Below, piece by piece: positions 20,465 through 33,600 of a stretch of 64,000 nucleotides of DNA. Source of the stretch: Dendrophyllia cribrosa (taxonomy: Eukaryota > Cnidaria > Anthozoa > Scleractinia > Dendrophylliidae); NCBI GenBank assembly GCA_024195265.1, contig JAJLRJ010000005.1, forward strand, positions 48,153,394 through 48,217,393, read 5' to 3'. Within the stretch, counting starts at the first letter, position 1. Every line of letters begins with the position of its first letter. A program made the translations under genes and the position numbers. The notes under the pieces were generated by a model. The model worked only from the letters and a program-made list of their open reading frames with translations. It did no database searches and was not told where the DNA came from.

Positions 20465-21135
20465 TGGGAGGGGGTACTCTATATATTTGGGGGTGTGCCG
20501 CTGGGACTCTGAGACCCTTACCCTATACCAGACCATGTTCAGCTGATTTTGTGCTGAATTTAATGTTTGGTCGCCATTTTGGTTTTGCAAAACGTCGGAG
20601 GCTGGGAGGAGTGAAAGGGGGTGGGGAGGGGAGGGTATTTTTCCTAACTCTCCGCTTCCCTCCTCCCCCCTCCCTCCTCCCCCCTCCCCCTCCTTCACCT
20701 TCCAGCCTGACTCCCACACCCTTGGTCGTGCGTCTTTGACTCGCCTCAGTCCGCTGTTTTTATAACATAGCGCTTATTTTCCCCCCAAATACGCCTGCTT
20801 TGCAGGCTACTGATTTTGCAACCCTATACTAAACTAGACACTGAAAATCTCTACGCTATCCCAGACTTGCTATTTCTAGAGCTGTATTTCCGTTTAGAGA
20901 AGACTCTTTCTCTTCCGAGTTTCAGTTCCTATTCCAGACTTAATTCTTCATACCACTGATCATTTTCCCGGCAAACGATACCCTATTCTAGACCAAAACC
21001 CTCTGATTTCTACAAAAAAAACTTTATCTTTAAGTCTGATTTCTACATCCTATCCCAGACTATAAAACTGCTTGAAAACCATACCCTTCATTAGCGGCGC
21101 ACTCCCATATAGCTTATATATGAGAGTACCCCAGC
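20465..21135. mobile_element. GGGGTACTC-ended repeat, about 670 bp
   Basis: The left end reads GGGGGTACTCTATATA...GTGCCGCT. The right end is the inverse of GGGGTACTCTCATATAT...GCGCCGCT. The interior holds degenerate repeated words around TAGAC, CCCTAT and CCAGAC. A fragment of the same family begins at 63944. The purine/pyrimidine-biased block 20600-20700 is part of it. Confidence 0.55.
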
Positions 21136-21381
21136 TTATATAGCTTATATATGAGGGGTACTCGATTAGAGGGAGGGTTCGCGATTAGCTTATGAGCCCT
21201 TTCACCTTCTCTCAGTCAAATATTGGCTTTTGTAAAGTGGCGTTAACTTTGAGCCGGGGGAAGAAACCCGAAAATGAGATTAGTCAAATAAAAGGTATCT
21301 GAATAACTCGTAACAGTGGTCATTTTCGAATCAAACACTCTTGTCTTACTCTCTAGTTCATGAACGTTATCCAGATGCAAA

Positions 21382-21560
21382 TACAGTGGAATCCCGATTT
21401 TTCAAACCTCCAAGGGAAATGGAAATTGGTTCGAAAAATCGGGAATTCGAAAAATCGATGGTGGTATTGACTGAAATCAAGTCCAAGGGAAACTAGTTTG
21501 GTTCAAATAATCGGAAATTTCGAAAAATCGAGTATTCGAAAAATCGGGATTCCACTGTTA
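21382..21560. mobile_element. TA-flanked MITE, pogo/Tigger-like ends (CAGTGGAATCCCGA), copy 1
   Basis: TA target sites flank inverted CAGTGGAATCCCGATTTTTC ends. The interior repeats TTCGAAAAATCG. The TA duplication and CAGT start match Tc1/mariner-pogo non-autonomous elements. Same family style as 51176-51339. Confidence 0.7.
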
Positions 21561-21644
21561 TTTTCGTTTTTATTTCGCCCACTCGGCGCACTCACCGCAT
21601 CAACGCCTATGAAAAACGAAAAAAAATGTAACACAAATATATAT

Positions 21645-21930
21645 TAAATACCCCACAATAAAAATACCCGAAAAGACAGTCAATTAGAATTAACGGCACT
21701 TTCTGAGAAACACGGGAAGAGGAAATGTAACTTTGTCAACATGTCGTTGACCTTAGATTTTATTTTTGTTAATATTATGTGAGTATTTTTCCGGGATGTT
21801 TTTCACGTTCTGGCGGCACGTTCAAGGACGTTTTCTCAGCGAAACGTTCGTTTGTCACGCGACAGATTAACTGACGATGAAAATTTTTTCTTCGAAGGTT
21901 CCGATTTCTTTTTTCTAGAGAAAAAGAAAA
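21645..21930. repeat. Diverged direct repeat, copy A
   Basis: About 290 bp that can be matched, with many differences, to about 23010-23300 (shared ACTTTCTGAGAA, TGTCAACATGT, GTCACG words in the same order). An old duplication or a dispersed element; no coding function seen. Confidence 0.4.
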
Positions 21931-23009
21931 CGTGTCTGTTTTTATTACAGCAGAATTGTTCACTGTGCGATAAAGGCGTGTCCTCTATAGATCAACCGCG
22001 TTAAGTTACCAAGGTAACGAACCTTTAAATTGTATCTCCATAACTGAGGGCACAAGCAAATCGAGAAAGAGAATGACCTCGGCTCACAAAAGCTCACAAA
22101 AAGTTGAAAATTCGAGAAAATGGGGTATGGAAAAAAGGCGACAAGCTTCATCAATCGATTTCAAGGGTAATGGACACAAGACTGAACAAACACTGATCTG
22201 ACGCGGAACTAAACAGCTTTGATTTTTTATTGTTTTCCTTTTGAAAAATTGATATACTCGGAATATGTCTTCAGATACATACCTTTGGAAATTCCTCATA
22301 TCAGTGGCCAGTCAGTACTTCTAGGATGGATGAACATTGGCTGTTTCTATGATGACATTCAAAAAAGTTTCAATAGTGCGGATCTTTGTTTACTACCTCC
22401 GTATCCGGGAAAACAGCTTTTTGCTTACTCAATTTGGGCCAAATTCACCAAGAACGCCACGGCTGAGGCAAAATTAACTGACCGTTGTAGAAAACGTGAC
22501 CGTTTGTTGAAAGGTTTCAATAAGAGTGAAGCTTATGGATAGGCGCTTGGTCGGGACGAAAAACCTGGTCGTCGTAGAGAGGCGTCGCATTAGTGGAAGT
22601 TCACTCTAACGAAAAAGTGTTCGTTGTAGCCCGGCGTTGCTCTTGTAATTGATCGAATCTTCTTTTCTGCTCGTCTTTGTAATTTTCAAAGAGTCTCTTT
22701 TGGGATTTATTAGCGACCATATCGATCCGAACCCTCCTTCGTTTATTTTGAAGTCGATACTTTTCACTGCTGTTACCTTGGCAACATAACTCAGAGACTG
22801 AAACGCCTTCATTGCACCCTTAATATTTTTATTAGCAGCACGCGGCTTTGACACAGGGCATATGACCACTCGACGATTTCCTTTTATTCTTTATCCTCTC
22901 TTTATAATAAGCTTTAATAGATAAATCATATACATTTCTGCATCTCTCTCTGTAGTATTCTTAAATTACTTAAAGAATTACACGCCATTTCAACTCCAAA
23001 TGGGAAATA
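21931..23009. other. Intergenic sequence
   Basis: No gene recognised. An open frame at 22219-22542 has no familiar motif and no splice context that I can support. Confidence 0.4.
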
Positions 23010-23300
23010 TCCCAATAAAAATACGACAAAATAAAATGCAAATACGGAATTTAAAATAAAGATCGAGACTTTCTGAGAATCGCTGGAAGGGAGGAATAGT
23101 ACATGTGTCAACATGTTGTCGACCTTTTGCCTTTTCGGCTTCTTGTTGGTTCTCATGTGTTTTGCTGGGATTTCACCGAGTCTTCCGGGTCACGTTCTCG
23201 TTGCACGTGTCATGTTAAGCGTTGATTTCAGTCGCGTTATCAATTTACTAATGACATTAGTTTTGTTTTTAAAAAAAGTTTAAATTTCTGTTCTCTCCAC
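23010..23300. repeat. Diverged direct repeat, copy B
   Basis: Counterpart of 21645-21930, in the same orientation. Confidence 0.4.
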
Positions 23301-23769
23301 AGCAAAAAACATGTCGGCCTCTTTGACGTGTACTCTCCATGCTATAGCCTACAGGTCAGTAATTTATTACCTGAAAATATGGATTACTTTTTTGTTCTCT
23401 GAGTCGGTTCCGTACACACTTGAGTTCATCCTTATTTTTAATTTGGCAGTAACAGTCAGTCACATTATCCACAAGATGAGCAGAATGAGAAGAGTTGCTT
23501 CCTGTTTATAAACCTCTGAGTTAAGCAAAAATCAACGAAAAATCTCGCCTTTCGCCTGTATCAGAATATAAAATGCTGTAAAACAGAGAATACAACCCTT
23601 TTATGTGAACGATCGCATTCAGAAACTAAAATTAAACTAGCGACAAAATGAATTATTTAGAAATGAAAGGGGAAATCCATATAAACTGCTCTTCCTAAAT
23701 AACTGTGGCTGAATCGGTCAGCAACGTTATATATAGGGGTGCAGCTAGTGAACTGATAATTGAATGGCT

Positions 23770-24752
23770 TGGTGAGTAGTAAAGGTTTTCGGGTATCCCA
23801 TGACGCCTAGCGCGTAACTATCGATCCTGATGTGTCAAATTTCCTGCGATGGCGAGTACACATGGTAAAATTTTACTGATCTTCGCGAGACGTTTTCTTC
23901 GTTTCCAACGCGATAAAAGGTGAATCAAATCGTTATTTGGTTGCTATATACATTAAAGTTCACTTAGATATCATTTGATCCGAGCCTGTTTGCCTATGTA
24001 TCGCAATATTTTTGTCTTTGTTTCGAGTGGCATGCATGGCTGATCCACTTCGTTTCTTTGTTGTGTTTTAACCCTTGATCTGTTTTGCCGTGTTTCGTTT
24101 TTAATCCTGGGGACATTAGCATATAATTACGCCTGATAGTGCCCGGAGAGTGACTCTTTTAAATGCAGTACAAGGTCCCCTTAAGTCCCCACGTTTTGTA
24201 AGAATTTATGCCCGTTGAATTTTGGTCAAAATCGGCGCCAAAACGTTGTTGAAATTCGATCGCGTAGATTTTTTGTTTAGGTTTTTATAGTCGAAGGAAA
24301 AATCGTATTTAGTGCAACTGCAGCTTCCTTTTATGAATTTGGTCAAATCATATGATCGTTTGACACTTTCCTTAGCTAATAAATCGCTTGATGTTCATGT
24401 TTTTACAAGTGATATGGAAGATGGCAATATTTTTTCATCTACCGGAAATCCGGAAATCGAAGTCTAAATTGTCATCGATGCCTTTCAATTTGTCCGTGTT
24501 CAGAAATAGACAAAGTCGCCGCTCTCTTTACATTTTGAGGAGGCAAACATGTACTAAATACCGTTGGGAACCTACAACAAGCCAGATTGGACGATGTGAT
24601 ATATGTTTAACTGCTAAAATTTACGCAGTGGTTGATGCGCTCGCTTCGAGCAATTCCATGGCAAATGACTGGTCACGCAATTTTCAGTTGATAATATAGT
24701 TCATTCGCGTTGCATCATGGGATACCTGAAAAATCCTCCTTTGTGAGTAGTG
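23770..24752. mobile_element. About 1-kb element with short inverted ends
   Basis: The left end (AAAGGTTTTCGGGTATCCCATGACGC) and the right end (its inverse, GCRTYATGGGATACCTGAAAA) match with a few differences. No gene inside is recognised. The exact limits are uncertain by some 10 bp. Confidence 0.5.
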
Positions 24753-25332
24753 ACAATTTTGGCCAAAAAACGACAATAAGCTAAAAAAACTATTTCACAT
24801 GTGTTAGTATTAATCCGCACTAAAAATAAATTTCTATGACAGTGCACGTGTCACCGTAGCAACAACCAAATATTTATCCAACCGTTGCTATGGAAACATT
24901 CCTTGGTCATGTATGTATTCGGGGAAAGGACTAAAAAAATGCAACGGAAAGCATCGAAAAAACGCCCAACCGGCAAAACTTAAAGCCGAAACCGACTTCT
25001 ACCAAACTTCGGAAGAGAGGAGTTCCAGCCATTCTGATCTCAGAATAAATAATTTGGCCTTCAATGAGAATAAAAATACAAACTACGGACCAGCTCGTAA
25101 AGATAAAAAAATGTCTGTACACGAAATCTGAACAGCTGTCGTCCCCATTATCGCTTCCTTTGTTTGTCGACTGATCGCTCGGCATTAGCGATCTTGAATC
25201 CTGCTATTAGTACTCAGAGTGGCAGATAGAGTGCAATTAATCCGGCGTACCCAGTTTTCACTCGTGCTTGTACCGTACTGAACTACGGTTATACCCTGAT
25301 GAAGAACGGCCGTGCTTTTCGAAATTAATTGG

Positions 25333-25377
<45 letters not shown>

Positions 25378-25905
25378 CTTTACTGTACGATCAGCCTTTC
25401 ATTTCATTTGCGTACTGAACTGACCGTGGGAGATCTGGGTGCGAGATTAGAGTACACTCCGTAGTTACGCAAAAATTTCCGCCAACACTGACAGTCGGCC
25501 GGGCTGGCAAAATTAACTGGCCTTTGCCGGAAAGGAAGCCGTCAACTTGTAGGTGAAGTTTAATTCAGTTTCAATTCAATGCAAGTGGCCGTCATAGAGA
25601 TAGAGAAAGTCTTTAGTGAAGTGGAGGTATATAGCCGTTGTTTTCGGGTGCGCGCGTAGCGCGTCTCACACGCTTGCCGAGTGGAGTGACGAGTGAAAAC
25701 AATGTCTGCGCTGTCGGCTCAGTTTTCAGTAAAAATATAATTAAGACGGGGCCAGGGGGCGTTCCGGCCTCGTCTAAGTTTTATCCTCAAGTCGAGATAT
25801 TTTCTTTCTTTTTATCCAATTTTGAAGATCATTGAAATATCGTAAAGTCCAAGAAGATCCTTTTGTCCAAGAAAGATTAAACTATGAGGTAAGGTGAGAT
25901 TGTAC
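24753..25905. other. Intergenic sequence with a TA microsatellite
   Basis: It contains the dinucleotide repeat at 25336-25375 and a CTGATGA...CGAAA motif at 25296-25324. No gene seen. Confidence 0.4.
25336..25375. repeat. (TA)n microsatellite, about 20 units
   Basis: Uninterrupted alternating T and A over about 40 bp. Confidence 0.9.
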
Positions 25906-26065
25906 AGAGGCCTAGTCGGAGCGAGCAAGCTCTCGGGCCGGTTCGCTGCGGAGGTTGCAGGGGGAGGGATAGGGGGAAGGCGGAAGGAGCGAGAACTCGC
26001 TTTTTGTTCCCTCCCCTCCCCCTACTCTTTAGTCCGAGATCGAGAGCTTGCTCGCAGGCTAGCGT
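25906..26065. mobile_element. 160-bp MITE (GAGAGCTTGCTCGC-type ends)
   Basis: The left end GGCCTAGTCGGAGCGAGCAAGCTCTCG is, with differences, the inverse of the right end CGAGAGCTTGCTCGCAGGCTAG. The middle is a purine-rich/pyrimidine-rich pair of tracts. Confidence 0.5.
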
Positions 26066-27429
26066 AGTAATGCATATGACCCGCTGAGACATTTGTATGG
26101 ACTGCCAATTCCCTAAATGTTACTGAAATTTGGCGTACGTCCCTGTTATCTGTTTTCTGTATATACAGTATTTCGTTACGTTTTTATCTAACCCCCTTTT
26201 GTCCTTATACTCTGTTGTTTGTCTTGCCTGGGCATATCCCCCACTTCCCGTGATTGTTCGCTGCCAGTATCGTGAGCCTGGGTTGCCTGTGCAGACGTGC
26301 AGCACCACCCTGTTTAAAAACTCTTATTCTTCGGCCATTTCAACTTTAACAGAAATAAAATACACACTGGTTATAAACATGACAAAACAACGCATGTTGT
26401 AAAAAACTTTGATTAATGACTTGACGTTTCGTATGCTTCCACATACATCTTCAGAGGTGACGGTTTGATATAATACAATAAAATTTAAATGCTATGGAGA
26501 AAGACTGGAACCTGTTTCATGCAAAGGAAAACTATTTTATTTGGGAAGATCTTGTGATAAAAATACATTATTCATGGCGCAGTAGTCTACCCTCGTTTTC
26601 ACAGCTTGTTTGCTTGTCGATTTTTAGTTGATCCTCGGCCTCACGATCTTAACGCCTGGAACAGGATGGCAAAGCTGCCCTTCGACATTTTATACATCTC
26701 TTTCTAGGTCTGTCCGTTGTGCTTAAGTCAGAGCATTGCATCGCACTACAGGGGCTCAAGTAATGCGGAAAATGCTTGAAACAAAACAAGGACGGCAAGA
26801 ATAACATTTGTTTATTATTCGCATGAAAACATTGGAAATCTGAGTAGAACGCACACGTGAATCAACAGTCTGCAGATCATCCTGTTGTTAGTTGTACATT
26901 TTTTCTTGATTATTTTTCAGTTTGCGGGTAATACGCTGGCTAATTTATTCCTTTGTAGTTTTCGATTTTCTAGGAAAACCAGGCTATTTTAACACAGCAG
27001 TATACTGTAAAGGTAACTCAAGGGCAAACCGAAAAAGGGTTTTCCCCGAATCGACCCGAAAATGACAAAATCCACAAGCCGCGAAGCATGCATAATGCAA
27101 TCGATTTCCATGCATCGACTTACTCTACAAAGAAGTTCTATTTGATTTCCGTTCAAGGATATGCAAAACTTTGCACCTCAGTTTTCATTCAACCAAATTT
27201 TCAAGAATTTACTGCTCCGTATGTTTAAAGTTATTTATAGTTTCGTCTCAGAAGTACTTTTATGTTCAGGGTGTTGTTTGTCTTGTTCCATAAAAGGATT
27301 GTTTATTTCTCCGCCTTTTATTATTCCTCCCATAAAAGGCTCGGCGTGTTGACGTTTGTATACTTCGAACAATGAAACTACATGTTTAATAGCCATGCCC
27401 ATTCCGCCCAACAGCCAATAGGATTGCTT
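26066..27429. other. Intergenic sequence upstream of the MITF-like gene
   Basis: No gene seen. A CTGAAGA-stem-GAAA motif lies on the minus strand at 26427-26454. Confidence 0.4.
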
Positions 27430-27437
27430 TGACGTCA
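27430..27437. promoter_or_regulatory. Full CRE palindrome TGACGTCA
   Basis: Perfect cAMP-response element 182-189 nt before the MITF start codon. CREB/ATF proteins bind this site; the vertebrate melanocyte MITF promoter is also CREB-controlled. Function here is inferred. Confidence 0.55.
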
Positions 27438-27454
27438 ATGTCTATTTTTAAACC

Positions 27455-27460
27455 CACGTG
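27455..27460. promoter_or_regulatory. E-box CACGTG within CCCACGTGGC
   Basis: A palindromic E-box of the type MiT/TFE proteins bind, 159-164 nt before the start codon. It could allow autoregulation. Confidence 0.5.
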
Positions 27461-27471
27461 GCCTAATTTGA

Positions 27472-27476
27472 CCAAT
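27472..27476 (+). promoter_or_regulatory. CCAAT box
   Basis: ACCAATCAG, the usual NF-Y context, 143-147 nt before the start codon. Confidence 0.5.
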
Positions 27477-27618
27477 CAGAACTGAACGTTCGAGAACCAA
27501 GATGGATGCTCGAACTTTGGGGATGAAAACGCGAAGGAAGACAAGCTAGCACGGAGTTTTGTTTCGCTGTTGGTTTGAAACCTTAGCTTTCTCAATTCTT
27601 TTCAATCAAGGCTTTCAA

Positions 27619-30600
27619 ATGAGTGAGTCTGGAGTAGATCTCGATTTTGATCTTCTTAGTCCGGACGACGACTTCGATTCTCAAGACGAAGGGGAGATAT
27701 TTTACAAGTTGAAGTCAAAGCCGCCAAGGTAAGGAATTAAACCACAGTTGTTTTGTTTCGTTCCTGTGGTACTTTCATACAATCGTGATCTCGTTGATCT
27801 ACTCTTAAAGAAAGCGAGAAGTCTTGCTTCACCACCTTTCGCTTTTAAAATCGACAGTTGTTAATTTCGCTGCAGCGACTTGCAGCTTATCGCACGCAGT
27901 TTACACGATCCTTCACTTCCTTTCATATTTATAATGTCAAAATATACACGATTTTTGCACTCGCATAAAAACTTACATGGAAGTTAATATTAGGTTTACT
28001 GAAACAAGTAGTCCATCGCATCGACTTAAAATTCGTTAACTTGTATAGGGATAATTTCATTTCATCATTTGCTAATGCGGAAAGGCCTTGACCGAATCGC
28101 CATTTTGAGCTTATTGACCTGTGGTTGCATGTGCGTAGCTTCGCAGACAACGCTTGCCAGGATGATGGAATGAACACGTTTTATGTTACCTTATACTGTA
28201 CAATACCGACGTATGTCGGAAATCCTTTTAGTTTTCATTTGAACTTGTCCTGGCACACGATGTTTTTCGAATAAACATGTCATCGTAAAAGTGCATGCTG
28301 TGAAAGAGTTATAAGAGAAAATATTCTGCTCTGTTTTAATATACGTTCAAGATTATAATTATTTTAATATACTAGACTGTTAATTGTCACTGTGATAAAT
28401 AATATTTTAATATAAGTCTGGAATTTGTGAGTTTTAAATGGATTGATTCCAGTAGTAATTCAGTTTCTTGTACTTGTCTCAAATCAGATCTAGAAACGCA
28501 AGTTAATGTGGTTTTTGCAGCTTTACGTTTTCGTAGGATTTGAAAGATGTGTAAATGAAATGTGTACATCGTTATAAACATTAAATCCTTTCTGAAGTTT
28601 TGCCAAAACTTGCGTTTTTGTAATGCGCAACTTTCGCTTAATTGAAGAGTCTAGCTGTCAAATGCTGCAAATCTGATGCAGTGCCATAATCTAGGTTTTT
28701 TCCCCGGGTTTCGGTTTCATTTTCCCGGGAAAATATGTTGAAGGTAATTATAGAGAAATCTTGATCTTTTTTAGTTGTATATGTTGAAAAAAAAACCGAG
28801 TTTGGCCCGGACAGGCATTGATCGTAGTGAAAATTCTGACACGTGCCGACGTTTTGGTTTATAAGTTCTCTAGGGACAACTTTTTTCAAGTGAAATAATT
28901 AGTCGTACTTTCGTAAAGTCGATCTACTTCATTGTTAAGAACATTCATGTGATCCTCATGTGGAATAAATTAAAAGTCGGAAGATATTTTGTTTGCTTGA
29001 AGACAAAGCATCTTTGAAAAGAGATGGAGCTATTTTAGGAGATTGAGTTCATGTTTACAAGTGAAGAATTAATATTTTATTGTGTTTTGTGTTAAAGTTG
29101 AGGTGTTTTGTTATCACCATTAATCCATAGGGTGTTAATTTTTGATATTTTCTCTGTTTCTAACAACAACAACAACAACAAACAAAAATTTATTAGGGAA
29201 GTGGTCATAACAAGTATATTCGACGAGGACCCACCCTGTGTAGGGGTAGGGGGGTTATGCAAGATACCACCTATCTGATGAGTGTAATGGACACAATTTT
29301 CTGGCCTAAAAATTGGAGATGAGACTTTAATATTCTGTTTGCATGAAGCTTGCATTGCTAGTAAAATGGCACAGGAAGATTTGAATCTTTCTCTCAGTTT
29401 CTACTCCTGATGGAATGGGGGCTATACCAACAAGACACTATCTTTTTAGGTGGGGGAGAGGGGGTACATAAGGAGACCACCAGTCTTTTTTGTAAAATGG
29501 TGGGTCCTGTCCGAGTACAATAGTTTTGACCATTTCCCTTAGACATATAAACTTAAATACGGTTACCCTGCAAATTAGCAAAAACGCTATTCGAAGCAGG
29601 AAAAAGTAATGTAATTGAAAAGGCATCAAACCTTTGATTAATTTTGACTGATCCTTGTTCTAGGAACAATCTTAATATTTTGCCCTTTTTTTGCGACATA
29701 TGCAAGAAGTTTGCCTTAAGACTTTCAATATTGCTACTATTAAATTGTTTAGGTGGCAAAGTACACAATTCTTATTTCTTGTTGTATTTTTATCTGTTCA
29801 ATCCATGAAGCTTTTTTTGGCTACATTGTAACTTCAGTCGACTCCCAGAAATTGAATAAGCATATAATATAAAAAAGTTTTGTTAGTACAAGGCCAAGTA
29901 ATTTTTACACCCAATTAAGGCCTTCTATGACATGCTTAAAGGTGTTAAATCACTGAATCTGAGTAAGTTGGAACAATCTCTTCAAATAAAAAGAACATTA
30001 AAAGTTTGATGAGGATAAAAAATACACCATAAAGAGAAGTGGATAGAAATTAAGATTAAGTGATCAGAGGCAAATGACTGAGATTGTTGTCTCTAAATTA
30101 AGTTTTACTGTTCTTTTCAAGATGTCCCTTCTTTCATTTCAGAAAACTTCCTGTTAATTGTGGGTTTAGAGGTGCATTTTAGGCTAAGTTAAACTCAAAT
30201 CCATAATTAACTTCCTGTTAATTGTGGGTTTAGAGGTGCATTTTAGGCTAAGTTAAACTCAAATCCATTCCTGCAAAGCTAACCTAGAATCCACTGCTAG
30301 TCAGATTTAACTGTCACTTAATTTTTGCACTTTCCTTTTTGAAGACTTAAACAAAACAAAAAACATCCAAAAGGGAGCTAATTTGTTCTCTTATGGTCAA
30401 AAAATACATCAAATTGGCCTGCATACAGAATCAAAATGTCATGTGGAGATGTACAAAAACTATCAATGACTACTTATAAGTGAAAAATAACAAAAATTAA
30501 ATAAGTAAAATAAGTGTCAGAAAAACTTACTTTTTGCTTGATTTCAAGGCTGTTTCTGCTGAAAATGAGGAAGAGTTCATCTTAAATACATTTTCCTTTT

Positions 30601-33600
30601 TGTGTCCTTTTGGGGCCAGTTGTAATGTCCATTAAAGGAAATGGTTATAAGGGGATTCCTTCATTCAGTTCCACCCTAATCAAAGTAATTAAAAGTTGTT
30701 AAATCTAAAGGATGGGGTGATTTGTTTCGACAGGGTTTTCTACTTCCTGTAAATATAATCAGTGAGAAATAATAAATGTTTATTGCCTTTGTTTTAACAA
30801 GAGGCGGGCCAATGTGGTAAGCAGGGATGGTTTTGTTTAAATCTCCTTTTATGGAGTGTTGTAGATCTTGCGTTACATTACAGGAAATGGATTAGTTTTC
30901 TTCATGGGTGTTAAGTAGCTGATAGAACAACCTTTACCCTGAGGTTGGTTGGATCATTTGTGATCTCACTATGGCTATTTTTAGATTTCCTAATCCTTTA
31001 GTACATGTAATAAAGATCCTGACATTTCCGTGGGCATTCAATGCAATGATAAACTCGGTAGAAGCAAGATAAGATACTCATCCAAGTCAATTCTTTTAGT
31101 AAATTATTATTATCCAATAAGATACACTTGAGTCATCATGGCTACAGATTTTGCTGTGCAATATCCTCATGTAAAGCAGCCGCCCAAATGGCTTCTAACT
31201 TATTCTAATTCTCACCACAACAGTCAGGAGTCAACAGTCCTTGGCTTGCTGTTACAACGTGGAGACACAAAAAAGAAAATGTCGACTCCAATAACAAGGA
31301 CAAACTTCAAGCAACAGCTACAACGGCAGCAGCTTGAACAGCAGGATCAGTTATTTCAAGCACAGAAGCAGGGATTGTTGAATGATTTCTCTCAAAGCCA
31401 AGGGATAGCTGTTCCAAGAACGTCTTCTCCAACAACAGTCCCTCCTGATGTTCCTTCAAGTGTACTCCAGGTACAGAATATGCTAATCCTTTAATAGCAA
31501 ATAGTGCCAAAAAATCAAAATTCAAGAACAATCTCGAATTTTATTTTGTACAATTTTGAAAAACAAATGGTACCATGCAAAAGTACTGCTGAAGAGGTTT
31601 CATTTGAATGGTCACACTATAGGATTTCATCAACAGACTGAAAAGTTACATGAAGAACTACTACACTTTATGCTTCCATAGTTGACTCTGGGAGAGAAAG
31701 CAATAATATTTTACCCTTGCAAATAATATTGTTTATGGAAAAAGGTGGTCTGTCGAGATCAATGGATTAAGTACTTTACTGAGATCTTGAAGATTTAAAG
31801 AAATTGTAAAGGAAATTCAGGAATCATTTAACTTTTGGATAGTAATAATAATATTTTCCTGCTATTAATAAATTGTACGGGGCATGATTAAATCCTGTTT
31901 AGAAAACGTGATAAGCACAGGTGAATCAGAAAAGAATACTTTATCAGTGAAATAACTCTATCGTCTTAAATTAAGTCACTTATGTTGTCAATATTTACAC
32001 TGTTGCACACCCTGTCCTTGGCAGCCATTGTTGTGTATGGAAATATTTAGTCTGCTTCTAAGGAGAGCAAAGTCCCAAGGGAGTGGATATCTGTTTTCAA
32101 AGGTTAACCAAGGACATGACCTTCTTATTCATAAAGATCATCTATCACCAATTTTATCTTAAATGCATTTTTCCGTTTTTAGCAAATGGCCAATGATCTT
32201 GATGTGACTTTGAGGCCATGGTTAAAGCTATATAAATTATTTGGAAGTGTACAATTAGCAGCACCCCATAAACAATTTCAAGGCTTTATAAATATTATTA
32301 TTTAACCTGGCATATTCTAGAACCAATAACAATATTAATAAAAAATATTATGCAGTTGTCAATAGACTTGTCACAAAACAGTCTCAGTTTCCTGTTGCAT
32401 AACAACTATGATTTCTCAACTTTAGGTGAAAACACAGCTAGAAAATCCAACTCGTTACTTCATCGCTCAAAAACAGAAAAGGCAGGTAAAAGAATATCTC
32501 CAAACCCAAGGCTCGCCGTCAACAGCTGGAGACTTGTCTGTAGCAGTGACCAGTGCTAATCAACCAACATTAAATGCCATAAACCAGCAAGCTGTAGCGG
32601 CTTTAGCCTCGGGTCATTTAATGGGTCAACCAGAGAGCCCCATGGCTGTGATGAGTCCTGATGGCAATCATGCATCAGATGTGAGTATAAAACTTTATAT
32701 TCATCAGTTTAATACATCAGATTGTAGATATAAAATAAATCACTATTTTCTTGGCTCTTGCCTATTTTATCACATTGTTTGCAATTACATGTAAGAGCCC
32801 AATATTCATCCATATATTAAATGAGTTTCATACATGTACATGAAGTCACAGATTCCCTTCATTTAAAAAATAAACAAAGATTATTGTTTAAGTGGTTCCT
32901 TTAATGTGATCCTGTAAGAAAGTTTTTTATATTTTGCGTTGACTATACATTGCATGCATGAATGTCTTAGTTTTTTTTTCTTTTTTACATGCACTTAGCG
33001 CTTGAGTGGCCGTTTTGCATTAAATATTTTATCACTTTTGTTTTCTTTACAGTTCGACAATATAGTGGATGATATTATAAGGTAGGTTTCCATGTAGGCA
33101 GTAACATTTTCTCATGATATGTTGCTCTACTATGGACTGTTATATTGTTTATAATTCATAGTCAAACCTCAATTTTTGTAATGGCTCTTACATTTGAGTC
33201 TGTAGATGAAATACTAATTTAAAGTGTGATCATTCAAATGAAACCTTTTCTGCAGTACATGTACTTTCCTGTGGTGCTGTTTATTTTACTGTAGAAGTTG
33301 TTTTTATTTTTCAAGTGTGTGGATAAAGCCTAAAGTGTGACCATTATGCTGTACGAGATGGTTCTAACTCTTGAGTTTGTGGATGAAATCCTTACGTGTG
33401 ACCATTCAAATGAAAGCTATGAAGCAGTACTTTTATAAACTAATTTCAATTTTGAAGCATCAATACTGCATCATATTGACTACTAGTTAGGAGAAAATAT
33501 ATTCTGTATTGGGCGGAGTTGCGAAGCGATAGAGCCCAATACGAAATATATTTTCTTCCAACACTGTCAATATAATGCAGTATTGACGCCTTAAAATCGA

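Noticed and set aside
20500..20720. Gly- and Pro-rich open frames
   Set aside because: They come from a purine/pyrimidine-biased tract inside a repeat element.
22219..22542. 107-aa open frame as a gene
   Set aside because: No recognised motif, no splice context and no neighbour support.
24388..24699. 103-aa open frame as a gene
   Set aside because: It lies inside a non-autonomous inverted-repeat element and has no domain.
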